DNA from: a virus
Strand: one strand, 5' to 3'
DNA: 64,000 nt
Virus record (IMG/VR): IMGVR_UViG_3300050821_003463
Location: 30,544-94,543 of that record
Below are positions 30,668 through 38,282 of the stretch, piece by piece; the stretch's first letter is position 1; each line of letters begins with the position of its first letter. A program made the translations under genes and the position numbers. The notes beneath the pieces were generated by a model, which made no database searches, was not told the origin of the DNA, and saw only the letters and a program-made list of their open reading frames with translations.

Positions 30668-31081
30668 TTACGGGCGATAGTCTGCAAGCACTGCCGGATC
30701 ATAGCCCACGCGTCGCATGATCTCCTGCGCAGCGTTAGAAGGCGTTTCGCCTGTTAGGAACCCGCAACCCTTCGCGAGTCTATAAGGTATACGGACGCGC
30801 CCGAACTGTGCCGCTGTGATATCGAGCACCTCACCCTGGTATTGCCCCAGCCAATCACGCCGCAGAAACCAGTGGCTATAGCGCACGCCATTGCCGGTAT
30901 GCACGTACATCTGCGCAGGCTTGAAACCTCGCACGCTCGCCCACAGGTGATACAGCGCTTCAGACGCGACATAACAATAGCCGTTCAAAGGTTTTTCTCG
31001 CGCCTGATCCTGCCAGGATCGATCAATTAGATCGGGCGATAGTGAGTCTTGAATGCGCTGGATTAGTTTGTCGCGATTCAT
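30668..31081 (-). CDS. possible papain-fold protein, 137 aa
   Basis: NGYCYVASEALYHLW near residue 34 (Cys), SHWFLRRDWLGQYQ near 68 (His) and EVLDITAAQFG near 84 (Asp) give the ordered Cys-His-Asp triad of papain-like or NlpC-like enzymes. Proteins with GHCY…HWFL…DxTAxQF recur in phages without assigned function. The active-site reading is inference. Confidence 0.6.
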   Translation of the reverse strand: MNRDKLIQRIQDSLSPDLIDRSWQDQAREKPLNGYCYVASEALYHLWASVRGFKPAQMYVHTGNGVRYSHWFLRRDWLGQYQGEVLDITAAQFGRVRIPYRLAKGCGFLTGETPSNAAQEIMRRVGYDPAVLADYRP

Positions 31082-31188
31082 AGGTCAGCCGTGCCTCTCT
31101 TGAGCCATTGATACGTGACATACGCCAGGGGCACGAGATCAGCCGGTTGCCACGCGTACCAGATGACATAGCGCAGCGCGTGCATCAT
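31078..31188 (-). CDS. hypothetical peptide, 36 aa
   Basis: An aromatic, mildly hydrophobic peptide with ATGA overlaps at both ends and an AGGGAGGGG site upstream. It may be membrane-associated. Confidence 0.5.
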   Translation of the reverse strand: MMHALRYVIWYAWQPADLVPLAYVTYQWLKRGTADL

Positions 31189-31364
31189 CGCCCCTCCCTG
31201 TGCCCCATTGGTTCGTTCGCAGGACCGACCACAATGCACGATGCGCCTGTGTACCGGTTGCGCCCGCAGTGCGCGCAGACAGAGACGCGTTCACACGCAC
31301 GCTCAAGTACGGGAATGATACGAGACAAGATCATCTCAGCGAATTGCATCAGTTGAATTCTCAC
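31185..31364 (-). CDS. small zinc protein, GTG start, 59 aa
   Basis: The GTG at 31364 is chosen because GAGGAGG lies 5 bases ahead and its GTGA overlaps the upstream stop. The protein has a helical N-terminus and CAHCGRNRYTGASC near residues 30-43, a probable zinc knuckle. Confidence 0.6.
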   Translation of the reverse strand: MRIQLMQFAEMILSRIIPVLERACERVSVCAHCGRNRYTGASCIVVGPANEPMGHREGR

Positions 31365-31558
31365 TGCATCCTCCTCACGCGATGCAACAGCTCTGCGTCG
31401 CGACATGCCCTGCTAACGTGGTCGTAAGCCGCCTCTGCCTGCTCGCGCGTTGTCGTGATACCCTCGCGCGCCTGCGATGCGATGATGCAGCGCACGAGCA
31501 GCGCGCGCCGTTTGATTGGATCACGCAGTATCGCGCGGATGTCGACTCGCTTAGTCAA
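31361..31558 (-). CDS. hypothetical basic protein, TTG start, 65 aa
   Basis: A GGGAGGGG site lies 3 bases before TTG 31558. The upstream ATG in frame contains that site. The protein is helical and Arg-rich. It is not recognised. Confidence 0.55.
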   Translation of the reverse strand: MTKRVDIRAILRDPIKRRALLVRCIIASQAREGITTTREQAEAAYDHVSRACRDAELLHRVRRMQ

Positions 31559-31766
31559 GTTCCCCTCCCTTGGCATTATCCCACGCCATCTGAATCACCT
31601 GCTCTGTCTCTGCGATGCGCCGCTTGATGATGACGCGAGCCGCAGCGCGCGCCTTATAGCAGCCATCGTGAACTCGATACCGTGGCTGCTTGCCTTGTTC
31701 TTCTTCGCTGAGATGATGCAACACGCGTCCCAGCGCGTAGATCGTGACTGCAAGGTTAGTTGACAT
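31551..31766 (-). CDS. hypothetical protein, 71 aa
   Basis: A basic helical protein started at ATG 31766. The longer upstream frame reads as shadow of the 93-residue gene. It is not recognised. Confidence 0.55.
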   Translation of the reverse strand: MSTNLAVTIYALGRVLHHLSEEEQGKQPRYRVHDGCYKARAAARVIIKRRIAETEQVIQMAWDNAKGGELD

Positions 31767-32037
31767 ATGCCACCACCTCATAGCGACCAGAGTCATACTT
31801 ATGCCACGACAGGGAGAGATAGGTATACGTGCCGACGCGCATGGGAGAGCAGTTGCCATCGCGCCCGCAGTAGATCGCGGGCTCAGTCTCCTCGAAGCCA
31901 TTCGCTGCAAGTGCAGCATCTATCTCAGCGATAGGCAGCGAGTCATGCCGCAATAGCCCCAGCGCATGCAGCGCATTGTTGACGCGTCTGCGTGCGACGC
32001 GTTCCTGCTGTGCTGTCATCTGCGTTAGCTTATCCAT
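31756..32037 (-). CDS. hypothetical protein, 93 aa
   Basis: A helical N-terminus (QQERVARRRVNNALHALGLL) precedes a beta-rich C-terminus with two Cys and YTYLSLSWHKYDSGRYEV. It is not recognised. Confidence 0.6.
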   Translation of the reverse strand: MDKLTQMTAQQERVARRRVNNALHALGLLRHDSLPIAEIDAALAANGFEETEPAIYCGRDGNCSPMRVGTYTYLSLSWHKYDSGRYEVVAYVN

Positions 32038-32636
32038 TAGAAACCCCTTTGATTGACTGTGAGGTGCGCCACTGCCGCCGACGCCTTCTCCTGTGCCTCG
32101 ACTTCACTGGAAGCGATGATCCGATTGACGCCAGTCACCTGCGTGCGCGCGCCAGCCGCACCGTTATCATACACAACACCGTCAACCATAGCAAACGCGT
32201 GATTGTTCGACCAGAGCAGCCAACGGCCCGTGCGATGTGTCCTGACGAATTCTGCGAGCGTCGCATAGCGTGCGCGAGTGTAGCGCGTGCGCTGTCCGTA
32301 TGAGTTCACAGAGACGCGCGACGTTGTGCCCACCTGCGACGCGGGCTGAACGAAGGCGCGGAAGCCGAAGATGCACTCGCCTGTCGTGGCGATATCGCGC
32401 ATGATTAAATTGACACTCATCGTCGCCTTTTTCGGCTTGCGACCGAAGCGCTTGGCAACGTAGGTATGCGCGTCCCTGTATGGCACGCCTGTCACTGCCT
32501 GCACTGCCTTGACAAAGCAGTCGTTCGTCTCATACTCGAAGCCCTCGTCTCTGGTCTTCATCGCGACGGCCTTGACGCCCGACCTGCTCAGCTTCGTGTG
32601 CTCTGTCTTGATCCGTTCGTACTCTGCGTTTGGCAT
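32037..32636 (-). CDS. possible cysteine-peptidase-fold protein, 199 aa
   Basis: ETNDCFVKAVQAVTGVPYRDAH near residues 36-57 puts a Cys at a helix start, and GRWLLWSNNHAFAMVDGVVYDN near 136-157 supplies His and Asp/Asn, the order used by papain-like and C39-like peptidases. The KRFGRKP segment between recurs in phage homologues. Third such candidate in this window. Confidence 0.6.
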   Translation of the reverse strand: MPNAEYERIKTEHTKLSRSGVKAVAMKTRDEGFEYETNDCFVKAVQAVTGVPYRDAHTYVAKRFGRKPKKATMSVNLIMRDIATTGECIFGFRAFVQPASQVGTTSRVSVNSYGQRTRYTRARYATLAEFVRTHRTGRWLLWSNNHAFAMVDGVVYDNGAAGARTQVTGVNRIIASSEVEAQEKASAAVAHLTVNQRGF

Positions 32637-32684
32637 GTACCCAGGATAGGTGAGCGCGCGAGATAGCGCAAGAGCACTAAGGTG

Positions 32685-32984
32685 CTATGCCTTTCGTTCT
32701 AGTAGCGGATGGCAATTTAGGCAGACCCACAACAGGTTGTTAAGTCCATTGAAATCATCAACATCTAAGCGACGGTGATGTACGTGCCCTGGTCCTTCGA
32801 TTATCTTGAAACACGATTGACACATGCCGTCCGCGCGTCCGACCACTTTTGCATACACTAACGGCTGTGGCTTAATCAACTGTTGAGCGCGTTGACGTGA
32901 TATACCGAGTTGCTCTCCAATCTGCGTGTATGTAAAACCGGTCTTTTTCAACCTTACTGCTCGCTGCCTTTGCGTTTCGTCCAT
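32685..32984 (-). CDS. HTH-HNH endonuclease, 99 aa
   Basis: Residues 1-36 form a helix-turn-helix (FTYTQIGEQLGISRQRAQQL). Residues 50-97 form a short HNH core with CQSC, HVHHRRLDVDDFNGLNNL and CLNCH, whose Cys pairs hold zinc and His residues are catalytic. ATG 32984 follows GGGAGG. A promoter with two upstream palindromes precedes it, so the HTH could serve autoregulation as well as target recognition. Confidence 0.82.
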   Translation of the reverse strand: MDETQRQRAVRLKKTGFTYTQIGEQLGISRQRAQQLIKPQPLVYAKVVGRADGMCQSCFKIIEGPGHVHHRRLDVDDFNGLNNLLWVCLNCHPLLERKA

Positions 32985-33002
32985 GATATCCTCCCAACTA
33001 TT

Positions 33003-33031
33003 ACAATAGCACAACTGTGCCATAGAGTCAA
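33003..33031 (-). promoter_or_regulatory. promoter TTGACT-17-TATTGT for the HTH-HNH gene
   Basis: The -35 TTGACT (33026-33031) and -10 TATTGT (33003-33008) lie directly upstream of the HTH-HNH gene. The first operator-like palindrome begins two bases from the -35. Confidence 0.65.
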
Positions 33032-33032
33032 C

Positions 33033-33052
33033 CGATAGGCTGTGACCTATCG
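33033..33052. promoter_or_regulatory. operator-like palindrome 1
   Basis: CGATAGG and CCTATCG flank CTGTGA. A closely similar 20-bp site begins 33 bp further on, about three helical turns away. Confidence 0.5.
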
Positions 33053-33065
33053 CGCACGGCGCGCA

Positions 33066-33085
33066 CGATAGACTGTGACCTTTCG
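33066..33085. promoter_or_regulatory. operator-like palindrome 2
   Basis: CGATAGA and CCTTTCG flank the same CTGTGA as site 1, with 17 of 20 positions equal. Phasing with site 1 suggests cooperative binding. Confidence 0.5.
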
Positions 33086-33956
33086 GTGCCATTTACATTG
33101 TACACGGGCTGTGAACCAATTCGGGCGTTCACTACCTGCGCCTCCATGATGCATGAACAAGGGGTACTCACAGTGAGCACAGGCGTACAGATTGAGCACA
33201 GCGTCGTGGCCTGGATAACTATCATGGACACGACTAGCGCAGCGAATACAAGGCGAAAGCCAGTCACCACGCGTAGCACAGTCGGTGACATGGCACAGCG
33301 AATCAAAGGCGAAAGTGTCACCGTACGCAGTACACTGCAATCCCAGGGTCGGGACGTTAAGGCGAATGCGGGGCAATTCGGGCAAACCGTGCCTGAGCCA
33401 GTGAGCATGATAGGGAGACACTCAAGAGAGAATAGGAAGCGAAGGACAGCGAAGGACAGCGAAGGCTGATCGCATAGCGCAGCGCCCCAGGTCACAGCAC
33501 GCTGACTGTAGCGAAGGATAAGCGAAGCACTCTTGCCGCGTAGCGACCCCAGTGATCTACAATGTAAACGCATGTCTTGGTTACTACGCCTTTTGTTCGC
33601 TATTCGCGAATACAGAATATCATAGATGAACTCTCGTTCGCTTTGTCTTCGCTGTGACGCGACACGCAGCACGCAGCACGCAGGCGGCTACGCAATCTCT
33701 TCGCCCTGTGTGGCACACAGTATACGCGTGCCCCGCGCCCGGTGTTACAATATAGCGTTTTGTAACACATGCTCGTAAACCCTTGATCCTGCGTGCCTTA
33801 TCCTACATTTGGGGCACTCGCGTCGCTCCCACCGCGTAACGTGTACTAGATACACGACTTAGCACGGGGCGAACGCATAGCGAAGGCTGCACGCTGCGTG
33901 CTGCGCAAAGTGATGATAACAAAGGGGATCATAGGGGGTCTTAACTGGGCGCGAGA

Positions 33957-34021
33957 GGGCACCGGCAGGGGCTCCCCGTACCCCTCTGCGCCGAGCGCAG
34001 CTTGGCTTAGCCCCGGTGCCC
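33957..34021. repeat. branched inverted repeat (cruciform or structured RNA)
   Basis: Outer arms GGGCACCGG (33957-33965) and CCGGTGCCC (34013-34021) pair perfectly. Inside, AGGGG/CCCCT (33967-33971 with 33981-33985) and CTGCGC/GCGCAG (33986-33991 with 33995-34000) form two hairpins. The whole sits 18 bp from an AT-only-like tract. Confidence 0.6.
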
Positions 34022-34038
34022 TTGAACACGGTAGGGGG

Positions 34039-34064
34039 TATAAAATTTTTTATAATTTTTATAT
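34039..34064. other. AT-rich tract
   Basis: Twenty-six bases composed only of A and T interrupt an otherwise GC-rich region next to the branched repeat. Such tracts serve as DNA-unwinding elements at replication origins; that role here is inference. Confidence 0.45.
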
Positions 34065-34315
34065 GGGATTTCATATCAACTTGAGACAGGAGTCTCACTA
34101 TGAGATTCAGGATAGGGTGGTTACCTCCTTCTCTGGGTCCCCCTATGGGTGGTATCGGGTATAAGTGGGTGAGATTGGTACTGGACTCCTCCTGGAGCGC
34201 AGCGGGCGGGGAGGGGGTAACCTGGGGGCGGGCTAGTCTAGACGCAGGAAAGCCCCACCGGATGCCCGGGAGCGGCTGAATTAGCGTAGGATATACTTGG
34301 TACAGTTAAATCTCC

Positions 34316-34597
34316 CTACGAGACGTCCCCGGTACGCGTGTTGAAAGTCAACCCGCAGTCGCAGATCAAATCATTTCCCGAGCGCCGAGAGTACCAGTGG
34401 GCGTGAGGTTTCCTTCGCCATACGACGCCGTTAGCCAGCCGAGTCTCCTGCCACTGCCCGCCCCAGTAGCTAGAAGAGACGATCCTATCGGGGGACGTGT
34501 CCACATGGACCCAGGAGCCCCCGTCACAGCAGGCAGCTATAGCGACCCCGCAAGTTCTACAGTGGTCTGTACCATCCGTATCAATCCGGTGGATCAT
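34316..34597 (-). CDS. hypothetical zinc-like protein, 93 aa
   Basis: CRTCG near residue 13, CC near 23 and CDCG near 82 suggest metal binding. The middle is Trp/Arg-rich. It is coupled to the upstream gene by ATGA. It is not recognised. Confidence 0.6.
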   Translation of the reverse strand: MIHRIDTDGTDHCRTCGVAIAACCDGGSWVHVDTSPDRIVSSSYWGGQWQETRLANGVVWRRKPHAHWYSRRSGNDLICDCGLTFNTRTGDVS

Positions 34598-34800
34598 CGA
34601 GGTCCTCGTAGGTCCATCTCTTCGTCACTATCTGTGAACTTACTCGCTGTCGAATTGAGAATGCGGCAGAGCGCCCGCTCGATCCTCTTAGGCTCATCCC
34701 GGTTGAACACTCGGAGGTGCGTCTCACCGTCCGGTGAAACGATGAACCAGTTCCCGCCGATATTCTCTCTGTGCCACAGACTAAAAGGGGATATCGTCAT
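34594..34800 (-). CDS. hypothetical protein, 68 aa
   Basis: A beta-rich N-terminus (NWFIVSPDGETHLRVF) and a helical C-terminus. It overlaps the upstream gene by 20 bases. It is not recognised. Confidence 0.6.
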   Translation of the reverse strand: MTISPFSLWHRENIGGNWFIVSPDGETHLRVFNRDEPKRIERALCRILNSTASKFTDSDEEMDLRGPR

Positions 34801-34999
34801 TTGGTTGCTCCACGAGTCGAAACTTCCGGCTCTTGTGAATCTTCCTCAAATCCTTAAGCAAGCTGGCCCCGTACGCGGGGTGTAGGGCGACTCCGAAGCG
34901 GGTCATCCTGCGCCAGCTCCCGGTCGCCGCGCCCAGGTCTGGCATCCACTCCTCAATGAAGACGAGCGGTTCAATCGGATCACTCTGTTTCACAGTCAC
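34781..34999 (-). CDS. hypothetical protein, 72 aa
   Basis: A mixed alpha/beta protein with a basic Lys/Arg patch near residue 55. It is not recognised. Confidence 0.6.
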   Translation of the reverse strand: MTVKQSDPIEPLVFIEEWMPDLGAATGSWRRMTRFGVALHPAYGASLLKDLRKIHKSRKFRLVEQPNDDIPF

Positions 35000-35183
35000 A
35001 GATCGCCTCCAGGAAGTTCTCCATCAACTTCATCTCACTCAGCCGCATCCAGGCGACCGGAATCTTTAGCTCACCAGCGTAGAACCCCCGGGACCGATCC
35101 CGGCGCGTGGTGAATGATTCTGCAGGTTTGTACTTTCGGGTGAGCGGGGTATCAGGTACCCCGTCATCATATTCTACGGTCAT
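34980..35183 (-). CDS. hypothetical protein, 67 aa
   Basis: ATG 35183 overlaps the upstream stop (ATGA). The protein has an acidic N-terminus, a Thr/Arg-rich middle and a helical C-terminus with CDC. It is not recognised. Confidence 0.55.
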   Translation of the reverse strand: MTVEYDDGVPDTPLTRKYKPAESFTTRRDRSRGFYAGELKIPVAWMRLSEMKLMENFLEAICDCETE

Positions 35184-35386
35184 CGTATGATCTCCGTCCA
35201 CGGTTTCCCGCAGGATGGACAGCCCTGGTCGAGCAGGTGAGGCAGGGACATCCCCGACCACATGCAGGTCACACACTTGGTTATACACCAGCCCGTGTCT
35301 GTACTACCTGACTCGGGGAGGACGAACTTCAGCAGATCGCCCTTGGAACTCCAACCCAACCGCGCGTACGCTTCTCTTTCAGTCAT
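35180..35386 (-). CDS. zinc-ribbon protein, 68 aa
   Basis: CITKCVTC near residues 33-40 and CPSC near 56 make a zinc ribbon. ATG 35386 overlaps the upstream stop. It resembles other small phage ribbon proteins with no known role. Confidence 0.6.
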   Translation of the reverse strand: MTEREAYARLGWSSKGDLLKFVLPESGSTDTGWCITKCVTCMWSGMSLPHLLDQGCPSCGKPWTEIIR

Positions 35387-35565
35387 CGCAGACCTTTCAC
35401 CATCCGAAATGGCTCTCCGAAGTGAAATGCGCCGGAACCCGTGAGCCCTTCTGTAGCTTCCTGGTAACGATCCAGCGCGTCCCAGACCTCCTGCGGAACA
35501 GCGGGAGGCAGGAGATGCGGGCACGGGTCCTCCGTGCAGTCGAGCCCGTTAGAAAGGGTTGTCAT
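35383..35565 (-). CDS. hypothetical protein, 60 aa
   Basis: Short acidic N-terminus with CTEDPCPH, then a helix (EVWDALDRYQEATEGL). It is not recognised. Confidence 0.55.
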   Translation of the reverse strand: MTTLSNGLDCTEDPCPHLLPPAVPQEVWDALDRYQEATEGLTGSGAFHFGEPFRMVKGLR

Positions 35566-35788
35566 TATATTCTTCGGTCTGAGCCCCTCCAGCCGGTGTC
35601 TCGCTTACCGCGCTCGGCGCATAGAACGTGGAGCTGGGGTCGGGGTTGGTTATCCAGGGGAGTGGCGCTGGATTGAACACCGGAGGGTTGTACACGTACG
35701 GCGCGGGGAAGAAGGTGAACGGCGGGACGGGTTTGAGTGTCAAACTCTCTACCTGATAGCCGTCGGGAATGTCCAGTGTGATCTTCAT
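35549..35788 (-). CDS. proline-rich protein, 79 aa
   Basis: After a beta strand start (KITLDIPDGYQVESL), residues 20-50 are Pro/Phe/Tyr-rich, suggesting an extended linker or a binding arm. ATG 35788 follows GAGGAGC and overlaps the upstream stop by one base. Confidence 0.6.
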   Translation of the reverse strand: MKITLDIPDGYQVESLTLKPVPPFTFFPAPYVYNPPVFNPAPLPWITNPDPSSTFYAPSAVSETPAGGAQTEEYNDNPF

Positions 35789-36144
35789 TAGCTCCTCATT
35801 TCTAGGGAGGGTATGAACTCTCCCAATCTGTCGTTCGAAGAGACGTAGGTCCCAGACCACTTCGTCTCCGGTCGGTCGACCTTCATCTTGTTGAAGCAGG
35901 CGAGCGCTGGGATGGTGAAATGCATAAACTCAAATCTGGTCGGGAGTGACTTCCACTTCAGCGCATATCCCGTCTGCAGGAGTTCATAGTGACGGACGTG
36001 GATCACGACCCCCTCGTCGTTCTTTTGCACGGTAGAGAAAAACACGCGAGGCGAGTAGGACTCTGGATGCTCCTCGTGCGTAGTAGCGTTCTCGCTCATC
36101 ACCGTCTCTGTGGTGATGTCGCACTGGATTAAGGGTTCAGTCAT
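35788..36144 (-). CDS. hypothetical protein, 118 aa
   Basis: A polar N-terminus with several Thr/Glu residues precedes a beta-rich domain. It is not recognised. It is coupled to the 77-residue gene by ATGA. Confidence 0.6.
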   Translation of the reverse strand: MTEPLIQCDITTETVMSENATTHEEHPESYSPRVFFSTVQKNDEGVVIHVRHYELLQTGYALKWKSLPTRFEFMHFTIPALACFNKMKVDRPETKWSGTYVSSNDRLGEFIPSLEMRS

Positions 36145-36374
36145 CGCTTCTCCTTTTCCAGCGGTTCATTTTCGTAGAAGTGCCAGCCGTCAGTCCCCTT
36201 CAACTTCTCAACAGCCTCTTCAAACCGGGACATCATGTGCTCACTGTGCATGATGAGCGCGGCTGCTGTGTTGTCAAACTTGTCCACCTGTTGCCCGAAT
36301 GCGTGGAGCGTCGTGCGCAGGTGTGTCGCGACCTTAGTCAGCCCCTCCGCGTTGATGCTTAATTCAGTTTCCAT
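36141..36374 (-). CDS. helical protein, 77 aa
   Basis: Heptad-like helix through residues 10-60 suggests a coiled coil. It is not recognised. Confidence 0.6.
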   Translation of the reverse strand: METELSINAEGLTKVATHLRTTLHAFGQQVDKFDNTAAALIMHSEHMMSRFEEAVEKLKGTDGWHFYENEPLEKEKR

Positions 36375-36588
36375 CTCTCCTCGCTTTCATCTGCGTCTCG
36401 ATAAAGTCTGCGATCTCTCGCAAGCAGGAGACGTCAAATATTCCATTGCATTCGAAGCAGTATCGCCGCCACGGTGCGTACCACCTGATCACTCCGAGCA
36501 CATTATCAGGGCGCGCGTTGAGGACTCTCCAGACCTTCGTGATGTTCCCTCGGGGCGGAACGCCCTCTTCAAATGTCAAAAAACTCAT
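36364..36588 (-). CDS. hypothetical protein, 74 aa
   Basis: A Trp/Arg-rich core with CFECNG and a C-terminal Cys suggests a small zinc-bound fold. GGAGAG precedes the ATG. It lies just downstream of the terminator of the secreted-protein gene. Confidence 0.6.
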   Translation of the reverse strand: MSFLTFEEGVPPRGNITKVWRVLNARPDNVLGVIRWYAPWRRYCFECNGIFDVSCLREIADFIETQMKARRDGN

Positions 36589-36603
36589 CTCTCCTCCAAG
36601 GTG

Positions 36604-36632
36604 AAAAGAACCCCCAGCCGAGCCAGGGGTCC
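36604..36632 (-). terminator. intrinsic terminator after the secreted-protein gene
   Basis: On the minus strand GGACCCC and GGGGGTTC flank a 9-10-base loop and are followed by TTTT, within 36 bases of the stop codon. Confidence 0.75.
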
Positions 36633-36639
36633 TCAGTGT

Positions 36640-38232
36640 TTACGGATTATACGTACAGACGCCGCTTGCGAGGTTACCCGTTCCGATGGTGAGGATGGCG
36701 GTTCCTTGAACGCATAGCCACGTACTGTGCCCCGTGGGGAAGTCAACCCGTGAGCAAAATCCTACAGAGTTCCAAGCGGGGAAGTCATAATCTCGAATCC
36801 ACGCGTCTCCAAAGTTTCCGCTGGCGTACTTATAGTCGGGGTTGTTGGTGTTCGAACAGATCGGGACCACAGTGTACGTACATTCCCAAAACCCAAACAC
36901 TAGCCTGCAAGGAGGGGTAGCTCTCGTCGCTACATTCCCGTACTTAGTGAAGGCTATCTCCTTCTCAATAGTATACTTCGGGACAGAGGGTGGCGGGTTA
37001 GAAATAAATCCCATCACCGAACACTGCACCTGTGACGTGGTGGTTCCGACCCAGCATTCCCCTGGTCCGTCCCATCCACCAAAGTATGGGTCGCACACAA
37101 GAGAGAGGTCATTCGATTGCACCGCTAGGTTAGACCCCGGTGCGCCGGATACTTGCTGTTCGCCATTTCCGATACCGTGAGGAAAGGCGAGGTTGAAGTG
37201 CAGGGTGTGAACCGCCCCTGCAGGGCAGTGTCCTCCCAAGACGGTGCAGTCGTAGTACCCCGAAAGAGTCCCGCCGACAGTCATCGCTATCACTAAGTAG
37301 TGGGAGGGAACGCCAGCGCTGTTAAGGGCAAACACGCCGAGTATGTCAGTTCCGTAGAGAGAGGTGGTCCCGCCGAGGTATGTGCCACCTTGCCTCGCCC
37401 ACACCGGAGAGGTGACGTTGAGGTCCATCGTGTAGAGATAACCATCCATCCCCACGACAAGTGCGGTCCCATCACTCGCGACAGTAAAGCCGGTTCCGTT
37501 TCCGCCGCCCATAGAGGTGGCTGTTCCTGTTGAGGGGTCTACGACGTACATCACTACGCCTTTTTGAGCGTAGATCAGCCCGCCGTAATAAAAGGAATTC
37601 GTCCACCCTGTACTTGAGAAGTGAGCCCAGGTAGCGTTAGGCGTAGCAGGGTTTTTAGAGTAGAACAGTTGTCCCTTTGAGGTGCCTACCATTATACCGT
37701 CCAGAGAGATACTGAACTGGGATAAGCATCCGTTATGTACAGCCCAAGAGGATTGGCTACTCTGCCATTCGTAAATGGCGTACACTCCAGCTCCTCCGAC
37801 ACTAGTGCAAGTTGCATTCGGCACGAGCGCGTAGATTTCAGTGCTGTTGCGAACCGCGAGTTGCTTAATCGGACCTGTAGCGCCTGTCAGACCGGCAGTA
37901 GTGGTCTGGGGAGCTAATGCCCACAAGGATTGCGCGCCCGAGTCGGCTCCGGTAGGAAGGGTATAGACGCCACCCCACTGATTCAATCCAAGGACGTAAC
38001 CGCCGCCTGTGGAGATAGAAGAGAAGCTCGCGTTAGCTCCTGTGGATGTGTAGTTCTGGGGTACGAAACACTGGTAGGTCGCACAGTTCGCGCGGTTATC
38101 AACCAGATTATAGTTGCCCGATGCGCTATAGTGTGCGCCTGATGCCTGTCCGAGAGACGGTACTACTGATGCGGCAAGCAAAGCCGCAGTTGCCACGATG
38201 GTTTTCCAACAACTCTTAAACGTTTTGAACAT
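36640..38232 (-). CDS. secreted 530-aa protein, beta-propeller-like
   Basis: A clear Sec signal peptide (basic start, hydrophobic residues 12-26, cleavage near LGQA) is followed by a Gly/Ser/Thr-rich beta protein. Repeated blades such as YVLGLNQWGGVYTLP, IYALVPN, GQLFYSKN and GYLYTMDL suggest a tectonin/kelch-like propeller. The C-terminal third holds about ten cysteines, probably disulfide-bonded. It has its own terminator and no structural genes nearby. Secretion of such a large protein from an infected cell is unusual. It might bind the cell surface or block reinfection, which is speculation. Confidence 0.75.
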   Translation of the reverse strand: MFKTFKSCWKTIVATAALLAASVVPSLGQASGAHYSASGNYNLVDNRANCATYQCFVPQNYTSTGANASFSSISTGGGYVLGLNQWGGVYTLPTGADSGAQSLWALAPQTTTAGLTGATGPIKQLAVRNSTEIYALVPNATCTSVGGAGVYAIYEWQSSQSSWAVHNGCLSQFSISLDGIMVGTSKGQLFYSKNPATPNATWAHFSSTGWTNSFYYGGLIYAQKGVVMYVVDPSTGTATSMGGGNGTGFTVASDGTALVVGMDGYLYTMDLNVTSPVWARQGGTYLGGTTSLYGTDILGVFALNSAGVPSHYLVIAMTVGGTLSGYYDCTVLGGHCPAGAVHTLHFNLAFPHGIGNGEQQVSGAPGSNLAVQSNDLSLVCDPYFGGWDGPGECWVGTTTSQVQCSVMGFISNPPPSVPKYTIEKEIAFTKYGNVATRATPPCRLVFGFWECTYTVVPICSNTNNPDYKYASGNFGDAWIRDYDFPAWNSVGFCSRVDFPTGHSTWLCVQGTAILTIGTGNLASGVCTYNP

Positions 38233-38282
38233 AGGGTTTTTTCTCCTGATTTGATTTGTCCTTTCCGGTCATGATGCCTTTA

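Larger units (their letters stand above)
33086..34315. other. gene-free region of about 1.2 kb with many inverted repeats
   Basis: Frames on both strands lack normal starts and natural composition; two minus-strand frames (33028-33672, 33047-33421) have some CxxC pairs but no ribosome site. Signals present are GCGAAGGACA tandem copies at 33438-33464, a 12-bp palindrome TATTCGCGAATA (33601-33612), three ACGCAGC copies near 33663-33683, GTGTTACAA/TTGTAACAC arms (33742-33768), GTGTA/TACAC (33841-33855), a cruciform at 33957-34021 and an AT tract at 34039-34064. Confidence 0.55.

Noticed and set aside
33438-33464. Tandem GCGAAGGACA copies resembling a CRISPR or iteron start
   Set aside because: Only two and a half direct copies without unique spacers; no cas genes or repeat-spacer order.
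33028-33672. Long minus-strand frames in the gene-free region (214 and 124 codons)
   Set aside because: Starts are not preceded by ribosome sites, the frames compete with each other, and composition includes many simple repeats; the CxxC pairs in one frame are not enough.
34100-34279. Plus-strand ORF of 59 codons with an AGGAG site 7 bases upstream
   Set aside because: Its composition is Gly/Trp/Pro-skewed and unlike other genes, it runs antisense to all neighbours, and the ribosome site sits in the loop of a GAGAC/GTCTC hairpin.
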